Source: Piscirickettsiaceae bacterium NZ-RLO1 (GTDB lineage Bacteria; Pseudomonadota; Gammaproteobacteria; Piscirickettsiales; Piscirickettsiaceae). Taken from it: a DNA stretch of 55,147 nt. Within the stretch, counting starts at the first letter, position 1. Every line of letters begins with the position of its first letter. Both the position numbers and the translations under genes were made by a program. Where the stretch lies: assembly GCA_001644975.1 (NCBI GenBank), contig LVCQ01000002.1:1-55147 (forward strand), read 5' to 3'. This document shows, one piece after another, positions 17,113-27,104 of this stretch. A model generated the notes under the pieces. That model worked only from the letters and a program-made list of their open reading frames with translations, did not search any database and was not told the DNA's origin.

Positions 17113-18813
17113 ATGAGAATGTCTGCTTCTAGTCTTAATAGCTTAACCGTCAAGCTACTTGGCATTTCTAGCATTGCTGCATTTTTAATTGTCAGCGCAG
17201 GGTTTTATGGCCTGAGTAGCTCATGGTCTTCAATGAATGAACTTAGCCGTATTATTGAAGTTGATCAAGCCCATGAGCGTTCGGTATTAAAAATCAGTGT
17301 AAAATTTAAAGAACAAGTTCAAGAATGGAAAAACATTTTACTGCGCGGCTATGACAGAAAAAAATTTAACAAATATCTAGAAAAATTTAAAGATAAAGAA
17401 AAACAAGTCGCGGAAGAATCAACCACACTACTCCAAGAACTTCAAGGCCCATCGAATAAAGCCGCACATCAATTACTCGCAACCTTTATCAAAAATCATA
17501 AAGTACTTGCAGAAAAATACCGGCAAGGTCTAAGACAATTTGAAGCCAGCGGTTATGACAGTAAAACCGGGGATAAGGCAGTCTCCGGTATAGACAGAGT
17601 TCCTCTTCACACCCTAACAACAGCCGCAGAAACCATTTCTAAGCAGCTAGCAACAACATCACAAGCGGCGCTTAAAAAGAAACAGCAAGTGGTTTTATTC
17701 ACCCTGGTTTTAATTATTGTTGCTATCATTGCAGGCGCTGCCACCTATGCTATTTTAGTTCGTCACTTAATCATTCGTCGTGTTCACCTTTTAGTGAACG
17801 ATCTTGAGCATATTACCGAAGGTGATTTCACTCATCAGTGTCAGCCCTTAGGTGAAGATGAAATCGGCAAAATCGGCACAGCAATAGAAACGCTGAAAAA
17901 CAAAATGGGCGCCCTAATTTCCGAAATTAACCTGATGACCCAGCAAGTCAATAACTCTTCTGCAACCATGTCCAATATGATGCGAGAAGCACAAGTTCAG
18001 CTCACCGAACAAGCCAGTGAAGCAGAGCATATTCAAAGCTCAATGACAGCAATGAATGATACGATGAAAACGGTTGTTTCAAAAGCAGAAGAAGTTGCAA
18101 AATCAGCCAGAAATGCCGATCAAAAGTCTCACGAAGGCCAAAAGGTCGTCAATGCTACACGAGAAACCATCGACAGTTTAGCAAAAGAAGTAGAAACCAC
18201 GGCGCAAGTTATTACCTCACTCAACGAAGCCAGTAATAATGTCGGTAGTATCCTTGATGTCATTAAAGGCATTTCTGAGCAAACAAATATGCTCGCCTTA
18301 AACGCTGCCATTGAAGCGGCGCGGGCGGGTGAACAAGGCCGTGGCTTTGCGGTTGTAGCCGATGAAGTCCGCGGCTTAGCACAACGCACTGGAGATTCTG
18401 CAGAGCAAATCTATGATCTAATCGAGCAGTTACGCTCTCATGCCCACAACGCGGTTGAGGCTATGGATAAAGGAAAAGAGCGTGCCGATGCCAGCGTACA
18501 ACAATCAGAAAAAATGTCAGAGCTACTTACCTCAATTATCACCATTGTTTCTGAAATTTCAGCCACCAATGCACAGATCGAATCATTGATCAAAGAGCAA
18601 AGCAACTCCTTTAGCGTCGTGACTCAACAAGTCAGCAAAATCAATACATTATCCCAAAATACCACAGCGAAGACAGGCGAAACCACCGTCCATAGCCAAG
18701 AACTCTCAGAACTTAGTGAAAGCCTATCCACATTGCTCAAACAGTTTAAACTCACAAGCACAAGCTTAACTGATACCTCTTCAAGCGAAAACCAACCTGC
18801 TAATAAGCAATAA
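17113..18813 (+). CDS. Methyl-accepting chemotaxis protein
   Basis: The 566-residue transmembrane receptor has TM1 at about 13-33, a periplasmic helical sensor at about 34-190 (charged, ends [10 protein letters not shown]), TM2 at about 194-216 ([20 protein letters not shown]), HAMP to about 270, then the cytoplasmic signalling coil. The hairpin tip [20 protein letters not shown], followed by [15 protein letters not shown], lies near residues 388-426. The ligand is unknown. The C-terminus (SENQPANKQ) lacks the NWETF pentapeptide for CheR/CheB docking. There are no other chemotaxis genes nearby. The stop codon lies inside a 32-base palindrome. Confidence 0.92.
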   Translation: MRMSASSLNSLTVKLLGISSIAAFLIVSAGFYGLSSSWSSMNELSRIIEVDQAHERSVLKISVKFKEQVQEWKNILLRGYDRKKFNKYLEKFKDKEKQVAEESTTLLQELQGPSNKAAHQLLATFIKNHKVLAEKYRQGLRQFEASGYDSKTGDKAVSGIDRVPLHTLTTAAETISKQLATTSQAALKKKQQVVLFTLVLIIVAIIAGAATYAILVRHLIIRRVHLLVNDLEHITEGDFTHQCQPLGEDEIGKIGTAIETLKNKMGALISEINLMTQQVNNSSATMSNMMREAQVQLTEQASEAEHIQSSMTAMNDTMKTVVSKAEEVAKSARNADQKSHEGQKVVNATRETIDSLAKEVETTAQVITSLNEASNNVGSILDVIKGISEQTNMLALNAAIEAARAGEQGRGFAVVADEVRGLAQRTGDSAEQIYDLIEQLRSHAHNAVEAMDKGKERADASVQQSEKMSELLTSIITIVSEISATNAQIESLIKEQSNSFSVVTQQVSKINTLSQNTTAKTGETTVHSQELSELSESLSTLLKQFKLTSTSLTDTSSSENQPANKQ

Positions 18814-18836
18814 GCCGTAATTACGGCTTATTGCTT
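18805..18836. terminator. Perfect 32-bp palindrome between convergent genes
   Basis: AAGCAATAAGCCGTAA and TTACGGCTTATTGCTT are exact complements with no spacer. The palindrome overlaps the mcp stop codon (18811-18813) and lies 16 bases from the cysQ stop. It has no T-run but would make a very stable RNA hairpin in either direction, so a bidirectional terminator is the natural reading. Confidence 0.6.
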
Positions 18837-18852
18837 GAACCATCATTAACAA

Positions 18853-19653
18853 TTAAAAGTACTGGTGCCAGTTATGGCTAACATCACCCATAGCAATTAA
18901 ATAGGGATTATGTAAGTCTTCTTTTTGATTATATTTTAGGGTTTTAAACTGGAAGTCAGTAATATCGCCACCCGCCTCAGATAAAATAATGTGAGCTGCT
19001 GCCATATCCCATTCACTGCTTGGCACTAATCTTAAACAAAGATCAGCCCGCCCTTCAGCAATTAAACATAACTTTAAAGCACTGCCCATTTTTTCAATCG
19101 AATACTGTGGAAATTGGCGAGTAAATTTAGCCAAACGCTCAAGATCATGCCAATGACCAGCCACCAAACGAATTTTCTCACCCTGTTGATAAGGCTGGCT
19201 ACAAATACGCACAGCAGACTGATCACCCTGCTGAACAAAAGCTCCCTTGCCTACACAAGCAAAATAGCATTGACCTGTCACCGGCACATATACCACCCCT
19301 AAAGTCGGCTGGCCATTTTCAATCAGAGCTACATTAATCGTAAATTCATCATTGCCACGAATAAACTCTCGAGTGCCATCCAAAGGATCAACGAGCCAAT
19401 AACAAGACCAATGCTCGCGCTCTGAAAAAGGAACATTCGCACGCTCTTCAGAAAGAATAGGGTAGCGCGGCGCAAGTTCTGATAAACCTTTCATTAAAAT
19501 TTCATGTGACTCTAAATCTGCTGAAACCACCGGTGTTGCATCCGCCTTGATTGCAATTTCCACAGAATCTAGATTTTTATAGACACCAAGTACACGGCAG
19601 CCTGCTTTTTTGCTTAAAGCAATCACACCATCAAGTAAAACTTGTTTTTCCAC
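18853..19653 (-). CDS. cysQ: 3'(2'),5'-bisphosphate nucleotidase
   Basis: The enzyme removes the 3' phosphate of PAP, the by-product of sulfate assimilation and carrier-protein modification. The inositol-monophosphatase-like metal motifs are visible: ILSEE, WLVDPLDGTREFI and the SEWDMAAAHIILSEAGG region. About 266 residues. The GTG at 19653 is preceded by GGAGAAAGA; an upstream in-frame GTG at 19680 overlaps the nudE stop by one base and would add nine residues. Two copies of an 11-base unit containing the Shine-Dalgarno make the start ambiguous. nudE-cysQ is a common pairing. Confidence 0.9.
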   Translation of the reverse strand: MEKQVLLDGVIALSKKAGCRVLGVYKNLDSVEIAIKADATPVVSADLESHEILMKGLSELAPRYPILSEERANVPFSEREHWSCYWLVDPLDGTREFIRGNDEFTINVALIENGQPTLGVVYVPVTGQCYFACVGKGAFVQQGDQSAVRICSQPYQQGEKIRLVAGHWHDLERLAKFTRQFPQYSIEKMGSALKLCLIAEGRADLCLRLVPSSEWDMAAAHIILSEAGGDITDFQFKTLKYNQKEDLHNPYLIAMGDVSHNWHQYF

Positions 19654-19673
19654 TCTTTCTCCACTCTTTCTCC
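19652..19673 (-). repeat. Tandem 11-bp repeat at the cysQ ribosome-binding site
   Basis: On the minus strand GGAGAAAGAGT occurs twice in direct tandem. Each copy carries a GGAG Shine-Dalgarno. The second feeds the GTG at 19653. Gain or loss of a copy by slippage would break the frame from the GTG at 19680 but keep a usable signal for 19653. Confidence 0.6.
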
Positions 19674-19679
19674 AAACCA

Positions 19680-20228
19680 CTATTGACTTAAAAAGTCTTT
19701 TGCCATATATAAAGCAGCAACACTGCGTGCTTCATGAAAGTCCTCTTGCATTAATAGCTTGTCATAATTTTCAAAAGGCCATGACACAACTTCAAGCTCC
19801 TCTGGTTCATCGCCTACCAATTTTTCGGCATACAAGTCCTCGGCAACAAAAACTTGGATTGAGTGACCAAAGTAGCCCGGTGCCAAAGTCATTGTTTTTA
19901 ATCTCGTCAATGTTTTTGCGCCATACCCCACCTCCTCTTTTAGCTCTCTATTCGCTGCCTGCTCAGCCGTTTCTCCCATATCCACTAAACCTTTAGGAAA
20001 AGCCAATGTATAATCATCCACGCCAGCTGCATATTCACGCACGAGTAAAAAATGATCTTTATCCAAAACAGGGACAATCAGCACTGCACCATTATGATGC
20101 TTTGCACGTGGAATCCGTTCATACTGACGCAATTCATTATTACTAAAGCGTAAATCAATTTGCTCTATGGAAAAAAAACGACTTTGTGCAACAGTTTCAC
20201 GTTTTAAAATTTCAGGCTTCTTCTTCAT
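19680..20228 (-). CDS. nudE: ADP-compound hydrolase NudE (Nudix)
   Basis: The 182-residue Nudix hydrolase cleaves ADP-ribose, Ap3A and NADH-type compounds to AMP. The Nudix box is complete: GLVDMGETAEQAANRELKEE followed by VGYG. The upstream strand AVLIVPVLDKDHFLLVREYA and downstream LAPGYFGHSIQVFVAEDLY, then EPEELEV, match NudE. It is one gene upstream of cysQ, whose product handles another adenosine phosphate, a frequent pairing. Start is ATG 20228. Confidence 0.9.
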   Translation of the reverse strand: MKKKPEILKRETVAQSRFFSIEQIDLRFSNNELRQYERIPRAKHHNGAVLIVPVLDKDHFLLVREYAAGVDDYTLAFPKGLVDMGETAEQAANRELKEEVGYGAKTLTRLKTMTLAPGYFGHSIQVFVAEDLYAEKLVGDEPEELEVVSWPFENYDKLLMQEDFHEARSVAALYMAKDFLSQ

Positions 20229-20321
20229 CGCTACTCTGTTCTATTAGACTCTTTGCTCAATTATACCAGTGTTAAGCCGCTTTTAAGAGCACTATTGATT
20301 GCGCAATGCATAAGAAGCTTC

Positions 20322-20330
20322 TGCTATACT
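20322..20330 (+). promoter_or_regulatory. Extended -10 promoter of hslR
   Basis: TGC-TATACT is an extended -10 element 28 bases upstream of the hslR ATG. The best -35 (TTGATT at 20295-20300) is 24 bases away, too far, so the extended -10 probably carries the promoter. The longer reading frame to 20253 would begin upstream of this promoter and is not used. Confidence 0.45.
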
Positions 20331-20357
20331 ATGCTAAAATTTAGAGGAACACTTAAA

Positions 20358-20750
20358 ATGACAGAGAAGACAAAAGAGCCAATACGTCTAGATAAATGGC
20401 TATGGGCAGCACGATTTTTCAAAACACGCGCGATTGCAAAAGCGGCTATAGAGGGAGGCAAAGTCCATTGTAATGGCCAGCGTATCAAACCTAGCCACAA
20501 GGCAATAATCGGCGCAACTTTGGTCATTCGCCAAGGTTTTGCAGAAAAAGTCGTCATTATTCAAGACATTTCTAACCAAAGACGCAGCGCCAGCGAAGCA
20601 TCCTTACTCTACAATGAAACAGCAGAAAGCCAAGTAAAACGAGAGAAACAAGCCACTGAACGCAAAGCCTATGGCCAAACCACCCATGAGGGCCGACCTG
20701 ACAAAAAACAAAGAAGGCAGCTGATCGACCTAAATAGAAAAAATCTATAA
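20358..20750 (+). CDS. hslR: Heat shock protein 15 (Hsp15, S4 domain)
   Basis: The 130-residue protein has an N-terminal S4 RNA-binding domain (IRLDKWLWAARFFKTRAIAK, then AAIEGGKVHCNGQRIKPSH) and a basic tail (QVKREKQATERKAYG, GRPDKKQRRQL). Hsp15 binds 50S subunits that still carry a nascent-chain tRNA after stalling and returns them to the pool. The ATG at 20358 follows GAGGAACACTTAAA and starts the conserved part. The frame is open to 20253 but those codons lie before the promoter. Confidence 0.92.
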   Translation: MTEKTKEPIRLDKWLWAARFFKTRAIAKAAIEGGKVHCNGQRIKPSHKAIIGATLVIRQGFAEKVVIIQDISNQRRSASEASLLYNETAESQVKREKQATERKAYGQTTHEGRPDKKQRRQLIDLNRKNL

Positions 20751-20821
20751 ATACCTTGACCAAGTATCTAACACTAGCTCTATTAAGCTACTCGTATAGC
20801 GTACCTGAGGTAATGCAATAA

Positions 20822-21832
20822 CTACTGCAACATAACTTCAGCCGCCGCTGCACCCGCCCCATCTATATCCATACTTTCATACATAAGTAATGCAGAGTTA
20901 CGCGTTGTTCTTGCAATAGGCGCAAAGGTAAGTATATTCGCAAGGTTACCTTCTGTCGCAGGCTTTAAAATAATTATCTTTGATTCTCTATTTTGCATGC
21001 ACCCTATAGAACAATCAAAGAAACTATCTAACCCTTTATAAATATGAAAATCACCTTTTACTTCAAGCCTTGATCTATCGGTGTCGCCAGCATAAACTTC
21101 TTGAGTTACAAATGAGCCATCTGTAAATGTTGCAACAACATAAGCAGCATGATATGGATAGCCTTCATCTATATTTTCTGTCGCCCCTAATAAAAGGATC
21201 TCTCCCGCTTTAAAGCTGGGTATATTCTTACTTTTTTTTGAATACCCTGTCTTAATATGCTTTATATTATCTTTATCAGTTACCCCAAAATATCCATGAT
21301 TATGCTTTGATAGCAATCTACCATCCTCTTTTCTTCCCAGCTCTTTAATAGAATTTAAAACCTCACTTTCTCCAGAGGTGTCTGCATATTTAAACAATGC
21401 TTCAAAAACAGTATAATTTTCTTCTGTTAATATATCAGGAAACCCTGGGCTATTCATCAACTCTTTAGCCAACTGAACTTCTTTTAACTTATTACTATAA
21501 TTTTTATCTTGTAAATATTTTTCTACCTTTTGAAAAAAACTATTCTGATCTATACTACTTAACTTAGAAAGTTTATATAAATCACCAAAAAAAATTTCTC
21601 TGAATTTAACTGCAGCATATGTCAAATTATTTGCTAATTGCTCTGCACTCCCTAAACAGTCTTGTATAACCATTTTCGTTGTAAGAAATAATCCATCATT
21701 GCTTTTTGATAGGATAAAACTCTTGTCTATTGAAAAAAAGTCATCACCTGAAATAATTAAATTTTCAAGCCCACCCTACTTTGCCCTATCATTTACAATA
21801 GGAACCTTACTTCTATTAAAAAAAACTGGCAT
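20822..21832 (-). pseudogene. Unknown protein interrupted by one in-frame amber codon
   Basis: A continuous minus-strand frame runs from ATG 21832 (MPVFFNRSKVPIVNDRAK) to the TAG at 21776-21778, and then on without another stop (GGLENLIISGDDFF, ILSKSNDGLFLTT) into the ATG at 21673 and a 283-residue frame ending at 20822. The interrupted gene would be about 335 residues. The later part contains HNHGYFGVTDKDN, AGEILLLGATE, YPYHAAYVVA, GSFVTQEVYAGDTDRSRLEV and the tail AGAAAAEVMLQ. I recognise no family. The His-containing strands recall cysteine-hydrolase or toxin folds, but that is a guess. It is AT-rich, unlike the hslR side, and next to transposase debris, so horizontal origin is likely. A shorter protein from 21673 is possible. 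Confidence 0.6.
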
Positions 21833-22100
21833 ACACTGCTACTCTAAATAATAAAAAATTAATAATAAATTAAATAAAAAACTATCATAATTTTAATATA
21901 ATTTTTTATATAAAATTAAATATAAGATTTATAAAACAATCTTATATACTTACACATTTAGGAGCATATAAAATACAAACAATTAACCTATAATAATTTA
22001 AAAATTTGGCAATATAGTCTTATGAAAAACCACCTGATCAATGCTAATACAATAGCAAAGTGCCTTATATAAGCTATATATTTGCAATAAAAGAATAAGA
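21833..22100. other. AT-rich intergenic stretch, no gene seen
   Basis: This is extremely AT-rich DNA with runs such as TTTTAATATAATTTTTTATATA. No frame on either strand looks protein-like. It probably contains the promoter of the interrupted gene and the flank of the insertion-sequence remnant. Confidence 0.5.
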
Positions 22101-22480
22101 GGCTGACACCTAACATTTGATTTGTTAGGATATCATATGTACATAAAACACTGTAAATTGTCAAAGAATAAGCAAGTTGAGCTGATGAAATATTTCATTG
22201 CAGGTCCAACCACCAGAACAGCAGCAGATTTGGCCGGTATTTACCGAAATACAGCTATCCGATTCTTTCATAAGTTACGAGAAAAAATCGTCCTAAAACA
22301 ACAGAACCTAGTGAAAAATTTTGCGGGAAAGTTGAACTCGATGAAAGCTACTTTGGCGGAGCACGCAAAGGTAAACGAGGCCGAGGCGCTACAGGCAAAG
22401 TGGCTGTATTTGGATTACTCAAGCGAAGTGGTAAAGTGTATACATAAGTGATTCTAGATGCAAAACTAGAGAGTTTATCT
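22101..22480 (+). mobile_element. Degraded IS1595-family insertion sequence remnant
   Basis: A transposase start at ATG 22137 (KLSKNKQVELMKYFIAGPTT, RTAADLAGIYRNTA, FFHKLRE) is typical of the IS1595/IS1016 group. After about residue 62 the frame shifts; the next frame reads VELDESYFGGARKGKRGRGA, TGKVAVFGLLKRSGKVYT, which contains the DES-YFGG catalytic region. It then meets TAA (22447-22449) and continues in frame as VILDAKLESLSV before a final stop. The rest of the gene and the right end are missing. A CCTAACA/TGTTAGG hairpin (22109-22129) lies at the left end next to GAGGCTGACACC, perhaps the old inverted repeat. Confidence 0.8.
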
Positions 22481-22877
22481 GTATGAATATGAACTCTCTA
22501 CTAAGTGTTGCACTTCAGATGACGGAGGGCGTAAAGTTTCTTCTATAAAGTTAACAATTAAAACAACATGATGAATTTAGCTATACCTTGAAGCCATTCT
22601 TAATCTGTAGAAAAATGGCTAGCCAGTACTTCGGCGCAAACAATAAGCAGCCTCAGTTAATCAACTTAGCATCAAAAAACTTAAATTGATACTTTAATTA
22701 AAAAATAATTAAAATTCATTAAAAACCTCATTAAAAATAAATATACTATATATTTGAATGTTCAATAATTTTTGTTCTAGGTTTTTAAAGGCTAGAATAA
22801 AAATTAAAGTCGATGAAGCAATATCTGGCATCATGCCAACAAATTAAGTGATGCCTTTTATAGTCACACAAACTGAG
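22481..22877. other. AT-rich stretch without a recognisable gene
   Basis: It holds a 6-bp GCCATT/AATGGC inverted repeat at 22594-22620 and a 24-codon frame from 22617 that I do not trust. I see no transposase continuation, no right-hand inverted repeat and no RNA gene. Confidence 0.5.
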
Positions 22878-24204
<1,327 letters not shown>

Positions 24205-24389
24205 AGCTCAATCCTCAAATAAAATAATAATTGAAACCATTTTAAAAATTAACTTTCAATGATCTATTTTAACTTAAAAATAATTTAACAATATTTAAGA
24301 GTAATTATAAAATATGGTAATTATATGTTAAGAATAAATTTCATTCGTCACTTTTTCAAAATTAGAAAAATACGCCAATGGTTAGAGAC

Positions 24390-24468
24390 TTGATAAGCCT
24401 TATCAATATCATGATATCACGCCATACCCTAGCCAGTTGCCTAATAATTTAAAACAGTGCTAGGGTAT
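24390..24468 (+). promoter_or_regulatory. Three consecutive dyads upstream of the puuE-like operon
   Basis: TTGATAAG-C-CTTATCAA (24390-24406) is a perfect 8-bp dyad. ATATCATGATAT (24406-24417) is a perfect palindrome abutting it. ATACCCTAGC (24424-24433) and GCTAGGGTAT (24459-24468) are perfect complements with a 25-base loop. They look like operators followed by a leader hairpin. The remaining bases of the 24205-24500 gap are AT-rich with no gene. Confidence 0.45.
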
Positions 24469-24500
24469 CAGCTAAGTATTTAAATTAAGGCAATGTAACA

Positions 24501-25412
24501 ATGATAGAGCGCGACTTAACTGGTTATGGTCCAACACCAATTCATCCACAGTGGCCCAATCAGGCTCGCATTGCCATTAATTTCGTTATCAATTATGAAG
24601 AGGGCGCTGAGAGCAATATACTTCATGGTGACTCCCAGTCAGAACATTACCTTACTGATTTACCGGGTATTACTCCTTTATCAGCTCAACGTCATTTATC
24701 CAGTGAATCGATGTTTGAATATGGCGCACGTTGCGGCATCTGGCGCCTATTAAGGTTATTTGATGACAAAAATATTCCAGTGACTTTCTTTGCCACCGGC
24801 TTAGCTCTGGAACTTAACCCATTACTTTGTGACCACCTTAAAAATAGTCATCATGAGGTTGCCGGCCATGGTTATCGCTGGCTTAACTACCGTGATTTCA
24901 CTAAGGCAGATGAAAAAATTCATTTTCAAAAAAACCTAGATATTATCCAGACAAAAACTAAAAAAAATGTTACAGGCTGGTATACTGGGCGTCGCAGTCC
25001 ATTCACTCGTGAGCTCATTATCGAACACGGGCTTAAATACGACTCAGAAAGCTATAGTGATGATTTACCCTATTGGATCAAACTCAAAGAAGGTTCACCT
25101 AATCAGTACTGTCACTTAATTATTCCTTATACACTTGATTGCAATGATGCCCGCTATGCTATACAACCTGGCTGGAACTCAGGAGAAGACTTTTTAAGCT
25201 ACCTTAAAAATACATTTGATCATCTCTATCAAGAGGGAGAAACAACACCTAAGATGATGAGTATTGGTTTGCATCCACGTCTATCTGGCCGCCCTGGCCG
25301 CAGTGAAGTCATTAAAAAATTTATTGACTATATTTTATCCCATAACAATATCTGGCTCTGCAAACGCGAAGAAATAGCTAATCATTGGTATACTTATCAC
25401 GCTACAAATTAA
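24501..25412 (+). CDS. PuuE-like polysaccharide deacetylase family protein (allantoinase type)
   Basis: The 303-residue protein has the features of the cofactor-light PuuE group of NodB-fold deacetylases: RDLTGYGPTPIHPQWPNQAR, INFVINYEEGAESNILHGD, FEYGARCGIWRLLRLF, PVTFFATGLALELNP, HEVAGHGYRWLNY, TGWYTGRRSPFTRELIIEHG and SIGLHPRLSGRPGR. PuuE enzymes hydrolyse allantoin in purine breakdown; related members act on other substrates. No other purine-degradation gene is present, so the substrate is open. It is the first of three same-strand genes with about 47-base gaps. Confidence 0.85.
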   Translation: MIERDLTGYGPTPIHPQWPNQARIAINFVINYEEGAESNILHGDSQSEHYLTDLPGITPLSAQRHLSSESMFEYGARCGIWRLLRLFDDKNIPVTFFATGLALELNPLLCDHLKNSHHEVAGHGYRWLNYRDFTKADEKIHFQKNLDIIQTKTKKNVTGWYTGRRSPFTRELIIEHGLKYDSESYSDDLPYWIKLKEGSPNQYCHLIIPYTLDCNDARYAIQPGWNSGEDFLSYLKNTFDHLYQEGETTPKMMSIGLHPRLSGRPGRSEVIKKFIDYILSHNNIWLCKREEIANHWYTYHATN

Positions 25413-25459
25413 AATATATAAATATAAAATAATTAATAATAAATATTAAGGAGCAGCAC

Positions 25460-26308
25460 ATGAATAACTACGTAATCTCAACCATGACAGAGGCTGAAGT
25501 ACAAATTGCGATTGATTGGGCAAGAAAGGAAGGCTGGAACCCTGGTCTTAATGATGCAGAATGTTTTTATCTATCGGATTCTCATGGGTTTTTTAAAGGA
25601 GAACTCAATGGTGAAATTATCGCTGTAGGCAGTGCTGTTATTTACGATCCTAATTTTGCTTTTTGTGGTCTATATATTGTCAAAGAAGGATTTCGCGGTA
25701 AAAATTATGGCTTACCAATCACACAAGCTCGTTTAGACTATGTTGGCAACCGCTATGTTGGCTTAGATGGCGTTCTCGATAAAATAGCAACCTATGAAAA
25801 AATTGACTATAAAGAAGCCTATTGCAATGCTCGCTTTGAACTGCTACAACCGATTTACCAAAGTACTTTAGAAAAAGTAAATATTTTCAATATTACCGAA
25901 GTGCCATTGCAACAATTATTAGACTATGATCGAGAATGCTTTCCTGCTTATCGCGAGCAATTTTTAAAACATTGGATCAATCAGCCTGGGGCATTTTCTT
26001 ATGGATATATGGATAATAACCAATTACAAGGCTATATCGTTATGCGCCCATGTTATCGAGGTTATAAAATAGGGCCGTTATTTGCAGATAATTTTGAGCA
26101 AGCCGAAGCATTATTTCTAGCCGTCTGTGCCCAAGCTAAAAGTTTCCCTATTTATTTAGATATTCCCTTACCCAATAAAGCCGCACAAAAACTTGTTGAT
26201 AAATACCAAATGAAGCAAGTCTTTGCAACTAACCGTATGTACCGCAATGGTCAGCCAGATATTAATTTAAATAAAGTATTTGGCATTACAACGTTTGAGT
26301 TGGGGTAG
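25460..26308 (+). CDS. GNAT family N-acetyltransferase (YitH-like, two domains)
   Basis: The 282-residue protein has an N-terminal GNAT domain (about 1-130; MTEAEVQIAIDWARKEGWNP, GLYIVKEGFRGKNYGLPITQ, where FRGKNYG fits the acetyl-CoA loop R-x-x-G-x-G/A). A second acetyltransferase-like domain follows (about 140-282; VPLQQLLDYDRECFPAYREQ, YIVMRPCYRGYKIGPLFADN) as in the YitH group. The substrate is unknown. AAGGAG lies before the ATG at 25460. Downstream of the PuuE-like gene, it may act in the same pathway. Confidence 0.85.
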   Translation: MNNYVISTMTEAEVQIAIDWARKEGWNPGLNDAECFYLSDSHGFFKGELNGEIIAVGSAVIYDPNFAFCGLYIVKEGFRGKNYGLPITQARLDYVGNRYVGLDGVLDKIATYEKIDYKEAYCNARFELLQPIYQSTLEKVNIFNITEVPLQQLLDYDRECFPAYREQFLKHWINQPGAFSYGYMDNNQLQGYIVMRPCYRGYKIGPLFADNFEQAEALFLAVCAQAKSFPIYLDIPLPNKAAQKLVDKYQMKQVFATNRMYRNGQPDINLNKVFGITTFELG

Positions 26309-26355
26309 TACTATTATGTTCCAAGCCACTCACAGATAAAATAGCTGTATTTTTT

Positions 26356-27051
26356 ATGAGAACAAATGATTATACAAAAAAAGCCAAGATTTATGCTCTT
26401 TCAAAAATTACAGAAACAGGGTATTTAGCCTATCGTGACACCCTTCGCTTTATACCAAATAGATTAAAAAAAGGAAAAACTCTAGATTTTGGCTGTGGCT
26501 CTGGTCGCTCCACTCAGTTTTTGAAAGAATCTGGCTTTAATGTAATAGGCCTAGATATATCCAGCTCAATGATAGAGCAGGCCAAAAAACAAGACAAAAA
26601 TTTAGATTATATTTTATATGATGGAAAAAACTTCCCCTTTGCTAACGAATCATTTGATCTCATCGTATCGATACTGGTTTTATTTGAAATTTCAACACTT
26701 GGACAGATTGAAAAAATATTTACTGAGGTCTATAGAGTTTTGAGTAAAGAGGGAATAGCTGTTTTTGTTACAGGAAGTGAGATAATGTACTCTTATCATT
26801 GGTTATCTATTTTTCCTCAAGTAAATAAAAAATCATTTTCTTCTGGAGAACTTGTACAAATAAAGCTCAAAGAAAATTTAGTTTTAAACGATTACTTTTG
26901 GACAAATAATGACTACCAGAATATTTTCAAAGTATCAGGGTTCAACTGTATAAAAACTCATCATCCTCTTGGTTTAAAAAATGAATACAATTGGGTTTCT
27001 GAACAAAAGCAATCACCTTACGTATTATATATCTTAAAGAAGCAGATATAA
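26356..27051 (+). CDS. Class I SAM-dependent methyltransferase
   Basis: The 231-residue protein has motif I LDFGCGSGRSTQFL, the acidic end of beta-2 (VIGLDISSSMIEQAKKQ), LDYILYDGKNFPFANESFDL and LIVSILVLFEI, the Methyltransf_11 pattern of small-molecule methyltransferases. The substrate cannot be told. It is low in GC (many AAA, TTT codons), lower than lipA next door. No strong Shine-Dalgarno precedes the ATG. It ends 53 bases from the convergent lipA gene. Confidence 0.85.
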   Translation: MRTNDYTKKAKIYALSKITETGYLAYRDTLRFIPNRLKKGKTLDFGCGSGRSTQFLKESGFNVIGLDISSSMIEQAKKQDKNLDYILYDGKNFPFANESFDLIVSILVLFEISTLGQIEKIFTEVYRVLSKEGIAVFVTGSEIMYSYHWLSIFPQVNKKSFSSGELVQIKLKENLVLNDYFWTNNDYQNIFKVSGFNCIKTHHPLGLKNEYNWVSEQKQSPYVLYILKKQI

Positions 27052-27061
27052 AATAAGCGGC

Positions 27062-27092
27062 AGGCAGTTTAATCTCAAATAAAAAACTGCCT
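27062..27092. terminator. Hairpin between convergent methyltransferase and lipA genes
   Basis: AGGCAGTTT (27062-27070) and AAACTGCCT (27084-27092) pair perfectly around a 13-base loop. On the minus strand the first arm runs into TTTTTTAT, within the loop. It is a plausible bidirectional terminator. Confidence 0.5.
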
Positions 27093-27104
27093 AATCCGTA
27101 ATCC

